A stretch of DNA of 64,000 nt from Aquilonibacter sp963820185 (GCA_963820185.1 CAWFYV010000002.1:806001-870000), one strand, 5' to 3'; positions 43,442-52,841 are shown, counted from the first letter of the stretch. Made by a program: numbers and translations. Notes: generated from the letters alone by a model not told the origin.

Positions 43442-45259
43442 ATGCACCAACGGGCTACCAACGATTTCACTATCCGGGTTGCTACGGTCAACGGGTCAGG
43501 CAGTCAATCATCCAATCTGGTTTTGACCAACGCCATCTTCCGTCTCGGGATCCCGGTTGCGCCGAAAAACGTGTTCCCCTCGAACATCGAGGGGCTACCT
43601 ACCTGGTTTGACGTTCGCATTTCCTCGAAGGGCTATCAATGTCGCTCGCGCGACGTTGACGTGCTCGTCGCGCTCAACGCCGCGACCTGGCGCACCGATA
43701 TCGCAGCGGTGAAAGCCGGCGGCGCGGTGATTCACGAAGCGAGCTACCCGGTCTCGGGCGAGAGCCTGCGCGACGACATCGTGTACTATGCGGTGCCGTT
43801 CAACGAGCTCGCCAAGACGAACTTCAGCGACGGCGCGCTGCGCAAGTATTTGCTCAACATGATCTACGTCGGCGTGGTTGCTGAATTGCTCGGCATCTCT
43901 GAGGCCGACGTCGAAGCGGCGATCGCGGCACAGTTCAAACGTAAAGCGAAGGCCGCTGCAACCAACGTCGAAGCCGCACGCATCGGGTTCAACTTTGCGC
44001 GCGAACATCTCAAGAAAACCGATCGCTTCGCGCTCGAGCCCATGACCGGCGCGACCGACGGACTTTCGTTCATGGACGGCAATCGCGCAGCGGCGCTCGG
44101 GTGTATCATGGGCGGCTGTACGGTTGCCGCGTGGTATCCGATCACGCCCTCGTCGTCGCTGTGCGAGAATTTTATTGCGCTTGCCGATAAGTATCGCGTC
44201 GATCCGAAAACCGGCGAGCGGCGCGTCGCAATCGTGCAAGCCGAAGATGAGCTCGCGGCGATCGGCATGGTGCTCGGTGCAGGCTGGGCTGGTGCGCGTG
44301 CAATGACGTCAACGTCGGGCCCAGGTATTTCGCTGATGGCCGAATGGGCGGGCTACGGTTACTACGCGGAAGTGCCGGCGGTGATCTTCGACGTGCAGCG
44401 CGCAGGCCCGTCAACCGGTTTGCCGACGCGCACGATGCAAGGCGACGTCTCGTTTGCGTACACGCTCTCGCACGGCGATACGAAACACATTGTGCTGCTG
44501 CCGGCGACCGTCCAAGAAGCCTACACGATGGCGATGGATGCATTCGATCTCGCGGATCGCTTCCAGACGCCGATCTTCGTGCTCTCCGATCTCGATCTGG
44601 GCATGAACCCGTGGATGACCGCGCCGCTGCCATATCCGCGTCGTCCGTTTGATCGCGGTAAGGTGCTGCGTGAAAAAGATCTCGACAAACTCGAAAAGTG
44701 GGGACGCTATCGCGACGTCGACAAAGACGGCGTGCCCTATCGTACGCTGCCGGGAACCAAGCACGATCGCGCCGGATACTTCACGCGCGGTACCGGCCAC
44801 GATGAGGAAGCCCGCTACTCGGAATTGCCCGACGTCTGGCAGCGCGGGCTCGATCGTCTCGTGCTCAAACACGAAACCGCCCGCACCGCTGTTCCGCAGC
44901 CGCTGGTCGAGGGACACGGCAATCCGATCGCGATACTTGCTTACGGCACGACGCATCACGCGGTGATCGAGGCGCGCGACATCCTCGCGAGTCGCGACGT
45001 CCAAACCGACTATATTCGCGTCCGCGCGCTGCCGTTCTCCTCGGATGTTGCAGCGTTTATCGCACGGCATGAACGAGTTTACGTCGTAGAGCAGAATCGC
45101 GACGGGCAGCTCTTCCGCTTGCTGCGCGCGGAACTGCCGAATCATCTCGTCTCGCGGATCCAATCGATCCGTCACTACAACGGCGTGCCGATCGATGCGC
45201 ACGCCATCGTCGATCCGCTTCTCCAAGCGGAACGTGAACCTTTGGTGGTATCTGAATGA
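43442..45259 (+). CDS. korA: 2-oxoacid:ferredoxin oxidoreductase, fused gamma-alpha subunit
   Basis: 605 residues from the ATG at 43442, 40 bp from the divergent lipoprotein start. Gamma domain first (about 1-195: NGSGSQSSNLVLTNAIF, SSKGYQCRSRDVDVLVALN), then the alpha domain with WYPITPSSSLCENF, QAEDELAAIGMVLGAGWAG and TSTSGPGISLM. With KorB it decarboxylates a 2-oxoacid, most likely 2-oxoglutarate, to the acyl-CoA and reduces ferredoxin. The gamma-alpha fusion is common in this class. The stop overlaps the korB start. Confidence 0.92.
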   Translation: MHQRATNDFTIRVATVNGSGSQSSNLVLTNAIFRLGIPVAPKNVFPSNIEGLPTWFDVRISSKGYQCRSRDVDVLVALNAATWRTDIAAVKAGGAVIHEASYPVSGESLRDDIVYYAVPFNELAKTNFSDGALRKYLLNMIYVGVVAELLGISEADVEAAIAAQFKRKAKAAATNVEAARIGFNFAREHLKKTDRFALEPMTGATDGLSFMDGNRAAALGCIMGGCTVAAWYPITPSSSLCENFIALADKYRVDPKTGERRVAIVQAEDELAAIGMVLGAGWAGARAMTSTSGPGISLMAEWAGYGYYAEVPAVIFDVQRAGPSTGLPTRTMQGDVSFAYTLSHGDTKHIVLLPATVQEAYTMAMDAFDLADRFQTPIFVLSDLDLGMNPWMTAPLPYPRRPFDRGKVLREKDLDKLEKWGRYRDVDKDGVPYRTLPGTKHDRAGYFTRGTGHDEEARYSELPDVWQRGLDRLVLKHETARTAVPQPLVEGHGNPIAILAYGTTHHAVIEARDILASRDVQTDYIRVRALPFSSDVAAFIARHERVYVVEQNRDGQLFRLLRAELPNHLVSRIQSIRHYNGVPIDAHAIVDPLLQAEREPLVVSE

Positions 45260-46266
45260 CCGTTAATCTCTTAGGTCTCTCCCGCGATGTGTACAAAGGG
45301 TTGCCCACTACGCTCTGCGCTGGCTGCGGGCATAACTCGATCACCAACCATTTGATCAAGGCGCTCTACGAATTCGGTGTCGCGCCGCATCTGCTCGCGA
45401 AGATGAGCGGCATCGGCTGCTCGTCTAAGACACCGGCGTATTTCGTCGAGCAGGCGCACGGCTTCAACGGCGTGCATGGACGTATGCCCTCGGCGGCTAC
45501 CGGCGCGAAGCTCGCCAATCACGAGCTACTCGTGCTCGGTATCAGTGGTGACGGCGATACGGCAAGCATCGGGATCGGGCAGTACGCGCACATGATCCGG
45601 CGTAACGTCGATTGCGTCTACATCGTCGAGAACAACGGCGTCTACGGATTGACCAAGGGACAGTTTTCCGCCACCGCGGACACGGGTTCGACGCTAAAGA
45701 ACGGGACGCCCAACGAATACTCGACGATCGACATCTGCGGCCTTGCGATTGAACTGGGTGCAACCTTCGTCGCTCGCTCATTCTCCGGCGACGGCAAGCA
45801 GCTGGTTCCGCTGTTACAAGCTGCGCTCGCGCATCGCGGTACGTCGATTCTCGACATCGTGAGCCCATGTGTGACGTTCAACGACCACGAAGGCTCGACC
45901 AAAAGCTACGCCTACGTCAAGGATCACGAGATCGCGATCAACGCGCCCGATTTCGTTCCGTCGCGCGAGGAGATCACGGTCGACTACGAGCCGGGCACCG
46001 TTCAAGAGATCAAGCTCGAAGACGGCTCGCGCGTAATGCTACGCAAAGTCGACCGCGACTACGATGCTACCAGCCGCATCGGTGCGCTTTCGTTGATTCA
46101 CGAGACGCGCGATAAAGGTGAATTCGTCACGGGGCTGCTCTTCGCCGATACGGGCGTACCCGATCTGAACGAGCGCGAAAAGCTCGTGCAAAAGCCGCTC
46201 AAGGACCTCAAAGAGGACGAGCTGCGGATCAGCCGCACCGACTGGGACGCGCTGTTTAGCTCTTAA
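45256..46266 (+). CDS. korB: 2-oxoacid:ferredoxin oxidoreductase, beta subunit
   Basis: 336 residues. CAGCGH near the start contributes to an Fe-S site with later cysteines (SGIGCSSKTP, DIVSPCVTFN); TPP and Mg2+ binding by GISGDGDTASIG and ENNGVYGLTKGQ. Works with the fused KorA encoded upstream. A ~70-residue C-terminal extension beyond the TPP domain is present. The last 11 bp overlap the convergent DUF4870 gene. Confidence 0.93.
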   Translation: MTVNLLGLSRDVYKGLPTTLCAGCGHNSITNHLIKALYEFGVAPHLLAKMSGIGCSSKTPAYFVEQAHGFNGVHGRMPSAATGAKLANHELLVLGISGDGDTASIGIGQYAHMIRRNVDCVYIVENNGVYGLTKGQFSATADTGSTLKNGTPNEYSTIDICGLAIELGATFVARSFSGDGKQLVPLLQAALAHRGTSILDIVSPCVTFNDHEGSTKSYAYVKDHEIAINAPDFVPSREEITVDYEPGTVQEIKLEDGSRVMLRKVDRDYDATSRIGALSLIHETRDKGEFVTGLLFADTGVPDLNEREKLVQKPLKDLKEDELRISRTDWDALFSS

Positions 46267-46591
46267 CGAGATTGATCGAAAGCGGGTACGTGTACGCTTC
46301 GCCCGCGTTGGCTTTGAGCGCTGCGATGATCGAGAAGACCACGATGACGATTTGGACGGCCCAGATGATCAGGAAGCCGATGCCGACAATTGCGAGACAG
46401 GCGCCGATAATGCCCGCAATTAGCATCGTGAGCTGAAAGTTGAGCGCGTTGCGCGCTTGCTCTTTGAGCCAGGGGTTGTTACTCACGGCCAGATAGACGA
46501 TCAGCGACGGGATGAACCAGAAGAAAATGCCGGCAATGTGCGTGAGCATTGCGGCAACTTTGTCATTCGCGCTGGGAGAGGTCTCAATCAT
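46256..46591 (-). CDS. DUF4870 membrane protein
   Basis: 111 residues with three hydrophobic helices. Family features: DKVAAMLTHIAGIFFWFIPS, then LKEQARNALNFQLTMLI. Function unknown in the family. Overlaps the korB 3' end; the 99-bp gap to the ArsR gene on the other side contains that gene's promoter. Confidence 0.85.
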   Translation of the reverse strand: MIETSPSANDKVAAMLTHIAGIFFWFIPSLIVYLAVSNNPWLKEQARNALNFQLTMLIAGIIGACLAIVGIGFLIIWAVQIVIVVFSIIAALKANAGEAYTYPLSINLVKS

Positions 46592-46655
46592 GTGGTAGGG
46601 GCCTCCTTGCGACGGGCGGTGTCGCTGCCTTTCGCCGCCGGGGTACGCCCACCGC

Positions 46656-46684
46656 TTGACAACGCATAAGTCGATGCTTATGAT
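46656..46684 (+). promoter_or_regulatory. Near-consensus promoter of the ArsR operon (probably leaderless)
   Basis: TTGACA (46656-46661), 17-bp spacer, TATGAT (46679-46684). The start site expected 6-7 bp downstream coincides with the GTG start codon at 46691, and no ribosome site precedes it, so the mRNA may be leaderless. Confidence 0.85.
46665..46682. promoter_or_regulatory. Inverted-repeat operator in the ArsR promoter
   Basis: CATAAG-TCGATG-CTTATG, a perfect 6-bp inverted repeat lying in the -35/-10 spacer and reaching into the -10 box. This is where a self-repressing ArsR-type dimer would sit; binding by the product of the next gene is inferred. Confidence 0.65.
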
Positions 46685-46690
46685 TCGAAG

Positions 46691-47035
46691 GTGACCGCCA
46701 CCGGCCCCGTTGATTCCGTGATGCGGACGCTTTCCGACCCGACCCGGCGAGCGATCTACGAGCGGATCGTCGCTTCAAATGAGGCGACCGTGCGGGAACT
46801 GACCGATCGCGCAGGCGTGTCGCAGCCCGCCGTCTCGCAGCACCTCAAAGTATTGCAAGCGGCGCGCCTGATCGTCGGCCGGAAGGAGGGGCGTAACACG
46901 TTTTACCGGCCTGATCCGCGCGGCTTGCAGCCACTCGCAGAATGGATGCAAGAACACCGGCGCTTCTGGGAAGAGCGCTTCGATCGCCTCGGCGACTATT
47001 TGAATCAACCGCAACGAAACGAAGGAGAATCATGA
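46691..47035 (+). CDS. ArsR-family winged-helix regulator
   Basis: 114 residues from a GTG. Winged helix with LSDPTRRAIYERI, VRELTDRAGVSQPAVSQHLKVL (recognition helix in the second part) and AARLIVGRKEGRNTFYR. No metal-binding cysteines, so it is the non-metal subtype commonly paired with SRPBCC proteins. Probably represses its own operon through the inverted repeat in the promoter. The stop overlaps the next ATG (ATGA). Confidence 0.88.
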   Translation: MTATGPVDSVMRTLSDPTRRAIYERIVASNEATVRELTDRAGVSQPAVSQHLKVLQAARLIVGRKEGRNTFYRPDPRGLQPLAEWMQEHRRFWEERFDRLGDYLNQPQRNEGES

Positions 47036-47523
47036 CAGCCACGACGCCGACCGAGCATTTCACGTTCAGCATCCAGCGCACATATGATGCGTCGAGCGCT
47101 CGTGTCTTCCGCGCGCTGACGAACGTTGACGAAAAGGCCAAATGGTTTACCGGTCCGCCGGGCCAGTTCACGCAGCTCGAGCGGACCATGGATCTGCGCG
47201 TCGGCGGCAAGGAACGTCTAAAAGGCACTTGGAGCGACGGCAGCACGACGGATTTTCAAGCAATCTACTGCGATATCGTCCCAGAAAGCCGGCTTGTCTA
47301 TACCTACGATATGTACGTAAATGCGCGCCGGATTTCGGTATCTCTTGCGACCGTCGTGCTCACACCGGTGGGCGCGCGCACGCAACTCGATTTCGTCGAA
47401 CACGTCGTCTACCTCGAAGCCTATCCGACCGAAGAAGATCGCAGGCGCGGGAGCACTGGAATCGAGGATCGTAAACTGGGGTCAGAAATGCTTCTTGACC
47501 TGCTCGGAGGTTATCTGCGATGA
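47032..47523 (+). CDS. SRPBCC (AHSA1-like) domain protein
   Basis: 163 residues from the ATG at 47032, with AAGGAG six bases upstream. START-like fold recognised by RTYDASSARVFRALTNVDEKAKWF, DLRVGGKERLKGTW and the terminal GSEMLLDLLGGYL. Such proteins bind hydrophobic ligands and are very often cotranscribed with a metal-free ArsR. Overlaps both neighbours by 4 bp. Confidence 0.85.
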   Translation: MTATTPTEHFTFSIQRTYDASSARVFRALTNVDEKAKWFTGPPGQFTQLERTMDLRVGGKERLKGTWSDGSTTDFQAIYCDIVPESRLVYTYDMYVNARRISVSLATVVLTPVGARTQLDFVEHVVYLEAYPTEEDRRRGSTGIEDRKLGSEMLLDLLGGYLR

Positions 47524-47906
47524 GGATTGTATCGATGGTCGCCCGCATTCTGCTGGGCGTGATGTTCACGGTGTTCGGATTGAACGGCTTTCTGCACTTC
47601 ATTCCGTCACCGGCGTTCCCGCCCGGCTACCTCCACGATTTCTTCACCGCGCTCGTCGGCTCGGGCTTCTACATCATGGTGTTCGGCGTGCAGTTGATCT
47701 GCGGCATCTTGCTGCTGATCGACCTGTATGTACCGCTCGCGATCGTCGCGCTTGCAGCGGTACTGGTGAACATCCTCACCTTCCACGCGACGATGAACCC
47801 CCAAGGCTTCCCGACGGCAATCCTCGCGACGATTCTGTGGTTTCTTACCGCGTGGCCGATCCGCGCCCAATTCGCGCCGATCTTCGCGCGAAAGGCGAGC
47901 GTATGA
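47520..47906 (+). CDS. DoxX-like membrane protein
   Basis: 128 residues, four transmembrane helices, with the DoxX-type start ARILLGVMFTVFGLNGFLHF. Third gene of the ArsR operon (4-bp overlap). Members of the family are linked to redox or thiol stress in some bacteria; the role here is not known. Converges on the HD-GYP gene 5 bp away. Confidence 0.8.
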   Translation: MRIVSMVARILLGVMFTVFGLNGFLHFIPSPAFPPGYLHDFFTALVGSGFYIMVFGVQLICGILLLIDLYVPLAIVALAAVLVNILTFHATMNPQGFPTAILATILWFLTAWPIRAQFAPIFARKASV

Positions 47907-47911
47907 CGCGT

Positions 47912-48904
47912 TTATGCGGAGCGGCGAAACTCGCCTAGACGATCTTCAAGACGCGTGAACGCCTCGACGACCATCGGATCGAAGGCCTTGCCGCTCTCGC
48001 CGCGGATCTGCGCCAGCGCATGCGGCTGCGTGAACTCGATGCGATGCGGACGCTCCGACGTCAGCGCGACGTACGTGTCCGCCAGCGAAACGATGCGTGC
48101 CATCAGCGGAATCTCCGCACCGGTAAGTCCGTCGGGATACCCGGTGCCGTCGAAGCGCTCGTGATGGTAGCGCGCAATCACTTCGGCTACGCGCAGCATC
48201 GGACGCGTGGCGCCGCCGAGAATCGCCGCGCCGGCGTCGACGTGGTTGTTCACGAGGCTGCGCCAGCGCGTCGGCAGTCCCGCCGGCGTCGAGCGCACGC
48301 GTTCGGGAACCGCGAGCATGCCGATATCATAGACAAGCGCGGCAGAGCGCAAGGCTTCGATATCGCCGCGATCGAGGCGCAGTTGTTCCGCAATCGCAAC
48401 GGCGAGGTCGCGCACCGCTTCGGCCTGATCGGCAAGTTCGCGGCTGCTTACGCGCAAGGCGCGGTGCAGGCGTTCGAGCGTATCGCGTTCGTCGGTCGGC
48501 ATGACGATCTCGCCATAGGTCGCGCGGCTTGCCGGCTGCATGACGGCGAAGCGACGAAGGTGCGCGGTGAAATCTTTGAGCGAAATCGGCTTTTCGACAA
48601 ACGCGGTCGCCCCAGCGCCCAAGGCGCGCGGGCCTAAGCTGCGGTCGCTATTCGCTGTGAGCATGAGCACCGGCGTAAAGGCATGGGGCGCCAGTTCGCG
48701 CAGGGCTTGCGTAAACGCAACGCCGTCCATGTCCGGCATGAAGTAATCGACAATCACAAGCGCCGGGCGCAGCTGCTCGAGTTCTTGGAGCGCCAAATGG
48801 GGGTCGGAGAACGCAATGGGGCTCTCGCCCAACACACGCTTGATAACGGCGCTGTAGAGCTTGAGGGTAGCCTCATCGTCGTCGATGATTACGACGCGGT
48901 ACAT
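47912..48904 (-). CDS. Response regulator with variant HD-GYP domain (HD motif reads YD)
   Basis: 330 residues. Receiver domain with acidic VVIIDDDE, phosphoacceptor Asp53 (VIVDYFMPDMDG) and Lys105 (FVEKPIS). C-terminal HD-GYP domain with HHERFDGTGYP (247-257), NNHVDAG (His221) and SLADTYVALTS. The first metal ligand pair, normally HD in HDIGK, is Tyr192-Asp193 (VYDIGML). Expected role is c-di-GMP hydrolysis under phosphorylation control, but the missing His makes activity uncertain. A paralogue with the same change lies at 51666-52718. Confidence 0.88.
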   Translation of the reverse strand: MYRVVIIDDDEATLKLYSAVIKRVLGESPIAFSDPHLALQELEQLRPALVIVDYFMPDMDGVAFTQALRELAPHAFTPVLMLTANSDRSLGPRALGAGATAFVEKPISLKDFTAHLRRFAVMQPASRATYGEIVMPTDERDTLERLHRALRVSSRELADQAEAVRDLAVAIAEQLRLDRGDIEALRSAALVYDIGMLAVPERVRSTPAGLPTRWRSLVNNHVDAGAAILGGATRPMLRVAEVIARYHHERFDGTGYPDGLTGAEIPLMARIVSLADTYVALTSERPHRIEFTQPHALAQIRGESGKAFDPMVVEAFTRLEDRLGEFRRSA

Positions 48905-48992
48905 GTACCTAGTGTGCCCATTTATTGCCCGGCGCGGATTATCGGCGCGAAAACCTTTGGGTGGGTCTAGGTAAAGCGGTCGTCAAAGGGGC

Positions 48993-50301
48993 CTAGCCCC
49001 CGTTCCCCCGCAGGCGACGAAAGATGTAATAAACCGGGATTCCGGTCAATAACACCCCGATCCCGAAGGACGCGTCCATGGGGGACTTTAGGACCACATC
49101 GACCACGATGGCCCACGCCGCTACTAGGAAGAGCAGCGTGCTCCAGGGGTGGAGTGGGATGCGGAACCACGGCTCGGGGGCGCCGGCTACCCGGTCGCGC
49201 CGGCGGAAAATGAAGACCGCCAGCGCCGCGAAGCCAAAGAAAATGTAGTCGATGCTCGTGACCCAGTTGAGGATGAGACTGTAGCGTTCGGGGCCGGCTA
49301 GCGCGATCGCAACGGCCGCTGCGCCCTGCACGGCGATCGCGATGACGGGCACGTGCGTGCGCGGGCTAATCCACGCAAGTGCTTTGAAGAACGTGCCGTC
49401 GGCGGCCATCTGAAAATAGACGCGCGGCGACGTCAAGATTTGATTGGCGATAAAGCCGAGCGTCGAGAGCGCGACGATGCTAGCCATGATCTTTGCGCCG
49501 ATCGGGCCGACGACGGCTTGGATGATATCCGAAGCCGGGGTCATGGTGCTTGCCAGCCGCGCCGCGCCAAGGACGTAGATGCAGACCGCATTCATCGCGA
49601 GGTACAGTACGATAACAGCAATCACGCCAACGATAATGCCGATCGGCAGCGAGCGATTCGACTCGCGCATCTCGCCCGCCATGAAGCTCGACGTCTGCCA
49701 ACCGCTGTACGCAAACATCACCGGAACCAACGAAAGGCCGATGGCAACGACGGGATTGAAATCCGCCGGTACAATCGGTACTCCCACTCCAGCTGTGGCA
49801 TGCACAGCAAAAAGCCCAGCGATAATCACCGCGCCTATCGCCAGGATCTTCGCAATCATGAAGGCGTTTTGCGTCGACGTGCTCTCGCGGACGCCCAGAC
49901 AGTTGATGATCGTGAAGATCGCGAGCACGATGACACCAACGATTGTGCCCTGCACGGTCGTGAGCGTTATACCGGTTATCGCGGGCAGATAGAGTGCGAA
50001 GGTAACCGCCGCTGCTGCCGAGCCGCCGCTTTGCGAAACGAGCAGCAGCGTCCAACCGTAGCAAAACGCGACGACCGGATGATAGGCGTCGCGCAAATAT
50101 GCGTACACGCCGCCGTCGAAGGGCCGGCGCGCCGCAAGTTCGGCGAAGACGCCGGCGCCGACGATCGCAATCGACACCGCCGATGATCCACGCGAGCATG
50201 ATGAGGAACGGCGTATGGACCAGCCGCGCCACGACCGAGGGATTGACGAAGATACCCGAGCCCACGATACCGCCCATGACGATCAGTGCGGCGTCGCGCA
50301 C
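48993..50301 (-). CDS. APC-family amino acid permease; one frameshift in this sequence
   Basis: Inner-membrane transporter with about 12 helices. The N-terminal frame (GTG ~50301) reads GGIVGSGIFVNPSVVARL, the unwound helix-1 substrate motif. After a shift near 50177 the second frame continues GVFAELAARRPFDGGVYAYL to the end. Deleting one G at the joint restores alignment with the paralogue next door, residue for residue. Substrate unknown. It follows that paralogue by 26 bp on the same strand. Confidence 0.82.
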
Positions 50302-50327
50302 GCCGAGGCGTGCGGAGGAGATGCGGT

Positions 50328-51641
50328 TTAGGCTGTTCGGGCAAAGCGCTTCCAGGCATAGAAGAACACGATGCCTGCGACGATTACGAGGAAGCCGTAG
50401 AGCGTATCGAGCGGCACGAGGATCACCTCTGTAAAGAAGATGCCGAGCAGCACCGCCATGAGCAGAATCGTCGAGAACGGATGCAGTGGCACGCGAAAAC
50501 GCGGTTTCACTTTATCGCCATCGCGCTTGCGAAAGATGAAGATCGCGCCGGCCGCGAGCACGACGAAAATCCACTCGGGCGCGGTGATCCAGTTAACGAT
50601 CTTGTCGTAGGTCCCACTGAGCGCGATGATTGCGGCAATCAGCCCTTCGAGGATGATCGCAATCGTCGGCACGTGTGTCTTCGGGTTAATCCAGGCGATC
50701 TGCTTGAAGAACGTTCCGTCGGCGGCCATTTGAAAGTAGATCCGCGGGGTTACGAGCATGCGCGTGCTCATGAAGCCGAGGGTGGAGAGCGCGATCGCGA
50801 TGGCAATCAGCCGCGCGCCGATCGGTCCAACCAATGCTTGCATCACATCCGACGCCGGCACCTTGGTTGCGGCTAGCCCGGCCGGCCCAAGCACGCGCAG
50901 ACAGCCGATGTTCACGAGCACATAGATCGCAATTACCGCGACTACACCGAAGACGAGCCCACGCGGAATCGTGCGTTCGGGGTTTACGGTCTCACCGGTG
51001 ATATAGGTCGCGCCTTGAAATCCGTTGTACGCAAAGAGCACCGGCAGCATCGCGAGACCAAACGCGCCGAGCAGCGTGCCGGTTGAAGCAAAGTCTGGTA
51101 AGGTCGCGCTCGCCCCCGCCGCCGGATGCGCAATGAGCCCGGCGACGATCAGGCCGCCGATAGCCGCGACCTTGAAAATCACAAGCACGTTTTGCCACGT
51201 GCCGCCCTGGCGCACGCCCAGACAATTGATCGCAACCAAAATGGCGAGCGTGACGACCGCTACGATATGGGGATCGAACGTTAGGCCGGTGAGCGGCGTG
51301 AGGTAACCGGAGAACAGGACGGCCGCAGCCGCCGTGCCGCCGGTGTCGGCGATCAACAGCAGCGTCCAGCCGAAGACGAACGCGACCACGGGATGATAGG
51401 CGTCGCGCAAGTATGCATAGATACCGCCATTAGACGGCCGGCGTTCGGCGAGTTCGGCGAAGACGAACGCACCGATCAGCGCGAGCAGTCCGCCCATCAC
51501 CCAGCAGCCGATGGCGAGCCAGGGGAGATGGGCGCGGTTCGCGACGACTGCGGGATTGCGAAAGATTCCCGACCCGATGATGCTGCCGATAGTGATCAGC
51601 GTCAGGTCGAAGACGTTCAACCGGCGTTGCAGCATGGACAT
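50328..51641 (-). CDS. APC-family amino acid permease
   Basis: 437 residues, 12 helices. GSIIGSGIFRNPAVVANRA in helix 1 and FVFAELAERRPSNGGIYAYL in helix 3; intact paralogue of the frameshifted gene downstream. Probably a proton- or antiport-driven amino acid transporter of the LAT-like branch; substrate not deducible. The two permeases and the two HD-GYP genes flanking them are all on the minus strand within 5 kb. Confidence 0.88.
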   Translation of the reverse strand: MSMLQRRLNVFDLTLITIGSIIGSGIFRNPAVVANRAHLPWLAIGCWVMGGLLALIGAFVFAELAERRPSNGGIYAYLRDAYHPVVAFVFGWTLLLIADTGGTAAAAVLFSGYLTPLTGLTFDPHIVAVVTLAILVAINCLGVRQGGTWQNVLVIFKVAAIGGLIVAGLIAHPAAGASATLPDFASTGTLLGAFGLAMLPVLFAYNGFQGATYITGETVNPERTIPRGLVFGVVAVIAIYVLVNIGCLRVLGPAGLAATKVPASDVMQALVGPIGARLIAIAIALSTLGFMSTRMLVTPRIYFQMAADGTFFKQIAWINPKTHVPTIAIILEGLIAAIIALSGTYDKIVNWITAPEWIFVVLAAGAIFIFRKRDGDKVKPRFRVPLHPFSTILLMAVLLGIFFTEVILVPLDTLYGFLVIVAGIVFFYAWKRFARTA

Positions 51642-51665
51642 GCCTGGCTGAATACTACGGAAGGG

Positions 51666-52718
51666 CTAGCTTGCCTGCGCGCTCCGCTGCGTAGCTTCGT
51701 GCACCACGCGGGAGATTTCGTTCAGATTGCCGCGCACGGCGCTGACGATCGCCGGATCGTAGAGCGTCCCCGAGCCTTTGTCCAGCACTTCGATCGCCTG
51801 CGCGAGCATGAGTGCGGGCCGGTCGCCGCGGGCGCGCAACAGCGCGCTCAACGTATCGGAGACCGCAACGATGCGCCCCATGATTGGAATCGAAGAACCA
51901 CGCAATTTTTTCGGATAGCCCGAGCCGTCATAGCGCTCGTGGTGCGTTTGTGCGATTACGGCGGCGGCGCGCATCACGTCATCTTTATGCCCGGCGAGAA
52001 TGCGCGATCCCGCTTCAGCGTGGCGTTCGATCTCGACGCGATCGGCTTGGGTCGCCGTGTTGCGGCTTTCCAAGATGCGCTGCGGAATTGCAGCTTTGCC
52101 GATGTCGTAGATGCGCGTGGCAAGACGCAGGGTTTCGAGTTCGTCGTCGGTCAGCTTCATCTCGCGCGCGAGCGCCATTGCTAGCTGTGAGGAAAGGTTG
52201 TGATGCGCGACGATCGACGGATCGTGCAGCACGGCGACGTCGAGCATGCTATCGATCACCGCCTCGACACTGGCCCCGGAGATGGCGCGTTGGGGGGCGC
52301 TGCCGCGCGAACCTGCTTCTTTGAGCCGTGCCTGCATGTCAGCGCGTTCGCGGCGCGCATCGACGATGTGCATCGCGTGGACCAAAAATTCCGACGGGTT
52401 GATCGGCTTTTCAAGAAAAGCGTGCGCGTCGAGTTCAAAAACGGCCCGGCGCAAATCGCGATCGGCTTGCGCGGTCAGGAAGATCACCGGTGTGGCTTGC
52501 CGCCCGTCGATTAGGCGCAGGCGGCGCAAGAAGTCGATGCCGGTGATATCGGCGAGCGTGCTGTTGACGACGATGAACACCGGGTCCACGCCCCCCACCC
52601 AATGCAGCGCGTCGGACGCCTTTCTAAAGTAGAAGGGCTCCACGTCGGCAATGCGACGCAGAATCTGCGAGAACCCCGCGAGCGACGATTCCTGGTCGTC
52701 GATAACGGCGACGTGCAT
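51666..52718 (-). CDS. Pseudo-receiver/HD-GYP protein (phosphoacceptor Asp replaced, HD reads YD)
   Basis: 350 residues from the ATG at 52718, which has GGGAGG just upstream; a longer start at 52745 lacks one. The receiver keeps AVIDDQE and FLEKPIN, but the phosphorylation site is Asn52 (IVVNSTLADITG), so ordinary phosphorylation is unlikely. HD-GYP domain: Tyr204-Asp205 (IYDIGKAAIP) instead of HD, with ERHAEAG, QTHHERYDGSGYP and AVSDTLSALL kept. Shares the H-to-Y change with its paralogue at 47912. May sense or bind c-di-GMP rather than cleave it. Confidence 0.88.
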   Translation of the reverse strand: MHVAVIDDQESSLAGFSQILRRIADVEPFYFRKASDALHWVGGVDPVFIVVNSTLADITGIDFLRRLRLIDGRQATPVIFLTAQADRDLRRAVFELDAHAFLEKPINPSEFLVHAMHIVDARRERADMQARLKEAGSRGSAPQRAISGASVEAVIDSMLDVAVLHDPSIVAHHNLSSQLAMALAREMKLTDDELETLRLATRIYDIGKAAIPQRILESRNTATQADRVEIERHAEAGSRILAGHKDDVMRAAAVIAQTHHERYDGSGYPKKLRGSSIPIMGRIVAVSDTLSALLRARGDRPALMLAQAIEVLDKGSGTLYDPAIVSAVRGNLNEISRVVHEATQRSAQAS

Positions 52719-52841
52719 GTACCCTCCCGCCCCTTGGCGGACCACGGAGAAAACCAGGGCGGCTCGAAAGGCACCCCCTAAGTAGTAGTATTCGGCAAAA
52801 TCGGGCGCGGGAGCTACAGGGGGCTAGCAGACGGTGCAACT

